Assembly: GCA_030838245.1 (NCBI GenBank)
Contig: JAUTXB010000210.1
Coordinates: 1-9,788, forward strand
Direction of reading: 5' to 3'
Length of the DNA stretch: 9,788 bases
DNA from: Acidimicrobiaceae bacterium
GTDB taxonomy: Bacteria; Actinomycetota; Acidimicrobiia; Acidimicrobiales; RAAP-2
The notes under the pieces were generated by a model. It saw nothing but the letters and a program-made list of their open reading frames with translations. It ran no database searches and was not told where the DNA came from. Positions 6,900-9,788 of this stretch are shown here, in pieces; position 1 is the stretch's first letter; every line of letters begins with the position of its first letter. A program made the position numbers and the translations under genes.

Positions 6900-6928
6900 T
6901 TGACAGCAACAAGGGTCACGCCCACGAT
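6900..6928 (+). promoter_or_regulatory. Possible sigma-70 type promoter, leaderless start
   Basis: TTGACA (6900-6905) is a perfect -35 element. At 17 bp spacing lies CACGAT (6923-6928), a poor -10 sharing A2, A5 and T6. Transcription would begin at about 6935-6936, exactly at the ATG of the next gene, implying a leaderless mRNA, a mode common in actinobacteria. Confidence 0.35.
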
Positions 6929-6935
6929 TGAGTTC

Positions 6936-8126
6936 ATGGTCAACTTGGCCCTACCGCTGGCAGGATCACGGCGGGAGGCCGTGCCTCGTGGGGTGCGACG
7001 CCGCCGCCGGGTAGCGCTCGGCCTCGCGGTCGTGCTTTTCGCAGGGACTGGCACCTGGGCGTTGGTACAGAGCGCCGGTGCGTCCCGCGCGGGAAAGATG
7101 GCGGACCTGGTCTGGGCAGGGAATGCGGGCCGAACCGTCGGAAGCTCTAGAAACGCCACGCAGTTGGTGCTCGGCGACGCGGTCTCCGGTACCGTTCGCA
7201 GGCTTGGTGGTCCGATCATGTTGGGGTGTGGTGGCTGTGCGATCGTCCGGGTCGGCAACTCCCTCTTTGTCGGAGAAGCAGATGGGATCTATCGACTTGA
7301 CCGCCCTCGGTACCGGGCGACCAAGATCACAAACGGCCAGATCGTCTTCCCCGCCACGGTCCCCGGCCGACTATTCGTAGCGTCGGTTTCACCCGCAGAA
7401 CCCGACGGAGACAATGTCCATCTGATCACCACGACCGGGAAGGATCTTGGGGGACCGTGGCGAACACCCCAAGGGTACTGGATCTCCTCGCCGCCGAGGG
7501 CCACCACGGAGGGGATCGTTGTCCAAAAGGTGATCGCCCCTATTAGCCCGAGCGCCTCGCCAACCGTCTCGCCGACCGTGGCCATCTGGAACCCGATGAC
7601 CGGCTCGATAAGTGACGTGTTGGACCTGGGCGCCCGCTTGATCGACACCACGACAGCTGACGGACACACGACCGTTGCGTGGCTGCGAGAGTTGCGAGGC
7701 CACTGCTTCTACCCAGGAGGGGACTGTCAGCTCGTGTTGACCGACCTGACCACGGGACTCGATCGGGTGATCGCTCCACCGGGCGGCCTAGGCTTCATGG
7801 GTGGCGGTGCATTCTCTCCTGACGGCAAGACGCTTGCCGCCTTCACCCTGGTCTACTCAAAGTTGACCAACGACACGATGCAGCTTGCGCTCATCGACGT
7901 AGGTACGGGCAAGGTGAGTCCAGTAAGCAAATCCACCGGGCAGTTCGGCGAGCCCTACGGCTTCGCCACCTGGTCACCAAGCGGCCAGTCGGTATTTTTC
8001 GGAGGGGTTGGACAGATACGTACGTCCTTCCAAGATTTGCGCATCGGGGCCTACCAAATCGGCGCAAGCTCCGCCACCGCCCTACCTTTCCCGGTGAATT
8101 ACTCGGCCGTCGCCGTCAATCACTGA
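6936..8126 (+). CDS. Membrane-anchored or secreted propeller-like protein, function unknown
   Basis: Protein of 396 residues. The N-terminus has a basic run RRRRR (21-25) followed by a hydrophobic helix at about 26-44 (VALGLAVVLFAGTGTWALV) and then small residues, so it is either a signal anchor or a signal peptide; no lipobox Cys is present. The exported part is rich in strands, with PD40/WD-like repeats such as AFSPDGKTLAAFT and ATWSPSGQSVFFGG, typical of TolB-type beta-propellers. Cysteines occur in pairs (LGCGGC, and HCFYPGGDC), suggesting external disulfides. A Ser/Pro/Thr linker (PSASPTVSPT) is visible in the middle. No catalytic motif is apparent. The ATG at 6936 is preferred because codons upstream lose GC-rich third positions; ATG at 6879 or TTG at 6852 would add 19 or 28 residues. 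It stands alone. Confidence 0.75.
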   Translation: MVNLALPLAGSRREAVPRGVRRRRRVALGLAVVLFAGTGTWALVQSAGASRAGKMADLVWAGNAGRTVGSSRNATQLVLGDAVSGTVRRLGGPIMLGCGGCAIVRVGNSLFVGEADGIYRLDRPRYRATKITNGQIVFPATVPGRLFVASVSPAEPDGDNVHLITTTGKDLGGPWRTPQGYWISSPPRATTEGIVVQKVIAPISPSASPTVSPTVAIWNPMTGSISDVLDLGARLIDTTTADGHTTVAWLRELRGHCFYPGGDCQLVLTDLTTGLDRVIAPPGGLGFMGGGAFSPDGKTLAAFTLVYSKLTNDTMQLALIDVGTGKVSPVSKSTGQFGEPYGFATWSPSGQSVFFGGVGQIRTSFQDLRIGAYQIGASSATALPFPVNYSAVAVNH

Positions 8127-8300
8127 CGGCAGGCCATGGAAAGTGGTTGGCGTTCGGCCAAAAGCTGTATATCCACCTCCCCCGGAATGGTCGCACCCGC
8201 TCAGCTCCCTTGCGTTGTCACATAGTTGGCATCGGTCTCGTCCTTAATGACGTAGACACCTCGTACGTATGTTCGGGGTGCCAATCGAAAGGAACTGATC

Positions 8301-8999
8301 ATGAAGATTGCTTTGTTCGGAGCCAATGGTCCGACCGGGCGCCTCCTGACCCAGATGGCACTTGACGAGGACCACCGTGTAGTCGCCTTCACTCGCCGAC
8401 CGGATGCCTTCCCGATCGAGCACCGGCACCTCGAAGTCGTCGGGGGTGATGTCCACGATGCGACCGTTGTGGAGTCGGTAATCGATGGTACGGACGCTGT
8501 CGTCTCGACGCTTGGCGTTCCATTCGCCAAGACGCCCATCAGTGTTTATTCGGATGGCACCACCAACATCATCGCCGGTATGCATACCGCCGACATCAAG
8601 CGGTTTGTGTGCGTTTCCTCCAGTTCGATGAGTCCAAACCCCGAGCCGGTCGGCGGATTCATTTTCGAGAAGGTCATGCAGCCCTACGTCGTTAACAAGC
8701 TCGGCAAAACCGTGTATGACGACATGCGGCGGATGGAATCTATGGTGTCCGAAAGTGATCTCTCCTGGACCATCGTCCGACCGTCTGGGCTGTTCGAGGC
8801 AGCGGACGTATCTGCCTACAGCATCGCCATCGACCACATCGCCCATCGATTCACTGCCCGGATCGACTTGGCAGATTGCCTGCTACGTCAGGTCGTCGGT
8901 GATTCGTATGTGCGCTGTGCGATCGCAGTGGCCACGCCGAGCGCCAATCCCTCGATGCTGAAGTTGATATGGCAGGAAGGCATCCGCAAGAAGTCGTGA
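8301..8999 (+). CDS. NAD(P)-binding protein, atypical SDR (NmrA / biliverdin reductase B-like)
   Basis: Protein of 232 residues with an N-terminal Rossmann fold: MKIALFGANGPTGRLL carries the glycine motif GANGPTG (7-13) used by atypical SDRs. Basic residues in FTRRPDAF (30-37) suggest NADPH. Further family landmarks are GDVHD (49-53), DAVVSTLG (65-72), RFVCVSSSSM (101-110) and WTIVRPSGLF (156-165). Members include flavin/biliverdin reductases, redox sensors and sugar-nucleotide-like enzymes; the lack of the YxxxK pair in classical position leaves the reaction open. The start is well supported: AAAGGA lies 7 nt before the ATG. It is separated by 174 bp from the propeller-like gene, so it is probably transcribed on its own, and it converges with the TetR gene, possibly as part of an oxidative or xenobiotic response. 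Confidence 0.85.
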   Translation: MKIALFGANGPTGRLLTQMALDEDHRVVAFTRRPDAFPIEHRHLEVVGGDVHDATVVESVIDGTDAVVSTLGVPFAKTPISVYSDGTTNIIAGMHTADIKRFVCVSSSSMSPNPEPVGGFIFEKVMQPYVVNKLGKTVYDDMRRMESMVSESDLSWTIVRPSGLFEAADVSAYSIAIDHIAHRFTARIDLADCLLRQVVGDSYVRCAIAVATPSANPSMLKLIWQEGIRKKS

Positions 9000-9065
9000 G
9001 CATCGCCGAGTCTGGTCGGTGACAGGACGACCGCGTGACCAACCCACGACCGGCTGTCACTAGTT

Positions 9066-9085
9066 TCGTGCGGCGATCCGTGCGA
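9066..9085 (+). terminator. Second copy of the wobble-rich hairpin
   Basis: TCGTGCGG pairs with CCGTGCGA in RNA (8 bp, two G-U pairs) across a CGAT loop. The sequence TTTCGTGCG-G-CGATCCGTGCG matches 5356-5374 apart from one inserted G, and the wobble pairs fall at the same places. Like the first copy it lies shortly after a plus-strand gene (66 nt past the stop). Confidence 0.45.
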
Positions 9086-9231
9086 GATAGCCGAGCGAGC
9101 TGTGTCGGCGGTCCGAATTGGAGAAGTGCCCGATGTTGTCGGCCATGTTACCGCCTACCGCTGTGTGGCCAGAGGGTGACGGACTGGACTGAGTGGGCGC
9201 CACAGAACAGTTCTAGTCGAGACGTTGTCAT

Positions 9232-9249
9232 CGATGTCCCGCGACATCG
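9232..9249. terminator. Perfect 7-bp hairpin downstream of the TetR gene
   Basis: CGATGTC-CCGC-GACATCG forms a perfect stem with a 4-nt loop, about 54 nt beyond the end of the minus-strand TetR gene and in a convergent gap. There is no T-run on either side, so the terminator call is tentative. Confidence 0.4.
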
Positions 9250-9302
9250 GGGGCCGGCCGGCTCGATGGATCCTCTAGCTGTTCCGGGTGCCGAACTGCT
9301 CG

Positions 9303-9788
9303 CTATCGGTCGCCTGGAATCGCGGCGTCGATCAAAGTGGCGGCAACGGTGCGGGCCGCATCGGCAACGCTGGGGTCGTGGTCCATCCAGGCGGAGATCC
9401 CGGCGCCGTCGTAGAGCAGGATGAGTTGCCGGGCGAGACCGTCGGGGTCGGTTGCCCCGGCCTCCCTGGCCAGGCCGACGAACAAGGAGTGAACCCAGCT
9501 GCGGTAGTCCTCGGTGACTTCCTCGACGCTGCTCCCGGGCGACGACTCGGCGTTGGCCCCGATGAAGGCGCAGCCGCGGAAGCCGGGCTCGGTGAACGAG
9601 AGGCCCTGGACCTCGAAGACGCCGAGGAGGCGCTCGCGGGGGGTATGGAAGCGGGCCGCGAGCTCTCGGGTCATGCGCTCGCGGGTGCGGTCGTGGCGTT
9701 CAGTCAGATAGGCGCGGACGAGCCCATCCTTGTTCCCGAACAGCGCGTAGAGGGTTGCCTTGGCCACCCCGGCGCGCTCAACGAGCCG
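9303..9788 (-). CDS. TetR-family transcriptional regulator (5' end outside window)
   Basis: The visible 161 residues begin inside the helix-turn-helix, RLVERAGVAKATLYALFGNK, whose ATLYALFGNKDGLV is the hallmark recognition helix of TetR/AcrR repressors. The reading frame stays open to the window edge; only about 25-40 N-terminal residues should be missing. The C-terminal ligand-binding domain contains GFRGCAFIGANAES, a pattern seen in TetR members with a pocket for small hydrophobic ligands, and ends VAATLIDAAIPGDR. The ligand and target are unknown. The gene converges with the NAD(P)-binding gene, so its usual divergent target, if any, would lie to the right of this window. Confidence 0.88.
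   Translation of the reverse strand, partial: RLVERAGVAKATLYALFGNKDGLVRAYLTERHDRTRERMTRELAARFHTPRERLLGVFEVQGLSFTEPGFRGCAFIGANAESSPGSSVEEVTEDYRSWVHSLFVGLAREAGATDPDGLARQLILLYDGAGISAWMDHDPSVADAARTVAATLIDAAIPGDR

Larger units (their letters stand above)
9000..9302. other. Convergent intergenic region with hairpins and no gene
   Basis: This 303-bp gap between the NAD(P)-binding gene and the TetR gene has an open plus-strand frame from 9035, but its product is Arg-rich and shows no family features. It holds two hairpins annotated separately, a short palindrome AGAACAGTTCT (9204-9214) and the GC palindrome GGCCGGCC (9252-9259). Transcription termination for both flanking genes is the likeliest role. 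Confidence 0.5.

Noticed and set aside
7124..7136. GGGCCGAACC within the propeller-like gene, partly like a DevR-type box on the minus strand
   Set aside because: It lacks the GGTC half-site, lies inside a coding region and does not face any gene start.
8262..8271. CGTACGTATG ahead of the NAD(P)-binding gene as a possible TetR operator
   Set aside because: The palindrome is only 6 bp (CGTACG or TACGTA) with non-symmetric flanks, shorter than usual TetR operators.
9266..9276. GGATCCTCTAG, resembling a cloning-vector polylinker
   Set aside because: Only 11 bases match and flanking sequence is not vector-like; chance is the simplest explanation.

Overview
The window looks like a chromosomal piece of a high-GC actinobacterium. 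The signs are GC-rich third codon positions, frequent GTG starts, gene families typical of Actinomycetota, and a DevR/DevS (DosR/DosT) pair whose motifs match the mycobacterial proteins closely. A lineage outside the mycobacteria (for example Acidimicrobiia) is plausible, but the sequence alone does not settle it.

Left half (1-5333): a compact oxygen/redox-response locus. A DoxX-type membrane protein gene (116-775) follows two copies of a GGGAC(C/T)TTCGGCCCT box. A DevS/DosT-like GAF histidine kinase (877-2007, minus) and a DevR-like response regulator (2072-2731, plus) are divergently arranged. Next comes a small flavin-fold (PNPOx-like) protein (2801-3217, minus). A divergent promoter region (3218-3424) carries one box pointing at the PNPOx gene and one pointing at a three-gene operon. 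That operon encodes a 56-residue membrane protein (3425-3595), a di-heme cytochrome b6-like protein (3592-4305) and a two-TM protein with a large outside domain and no cysteine (4302-5333), joined by ATGA overlaps. The boxes resemble the mycobacterial DosR consensus, and the regulator keeps the DNA-contact residues K179, K182 and N183. The simplest reading is a local regulon: the heme sensor kinase detects loss of O2, phosphorylates DevR, and DevR switches on doxX, the PNPOx gene and the cytochrome b operon.

Right half (5334-9788): apparently unrelated single genes. These are a classical SDR oxidoreductase (5474-6214, minus), a gene-poor stretch of about 720 bp (6215-6935), a membrane-anchored or secreted propeller-like protein (6936-8126), an NmrA/BVR-B-like NAD(P)-binding protein (8301-8999), and a TetR-family regulator cut by the right edge (9303-9788, minus). 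No rRNA, convincing tRNA, CRISPR array or intact mobile element was seen.

The most novel item is the predicted DevR-controlled cytochrome b operon. It has a b6-like His spacing but no Rieske protein, c-type cytochrome or recognisable subunit IV beside it.
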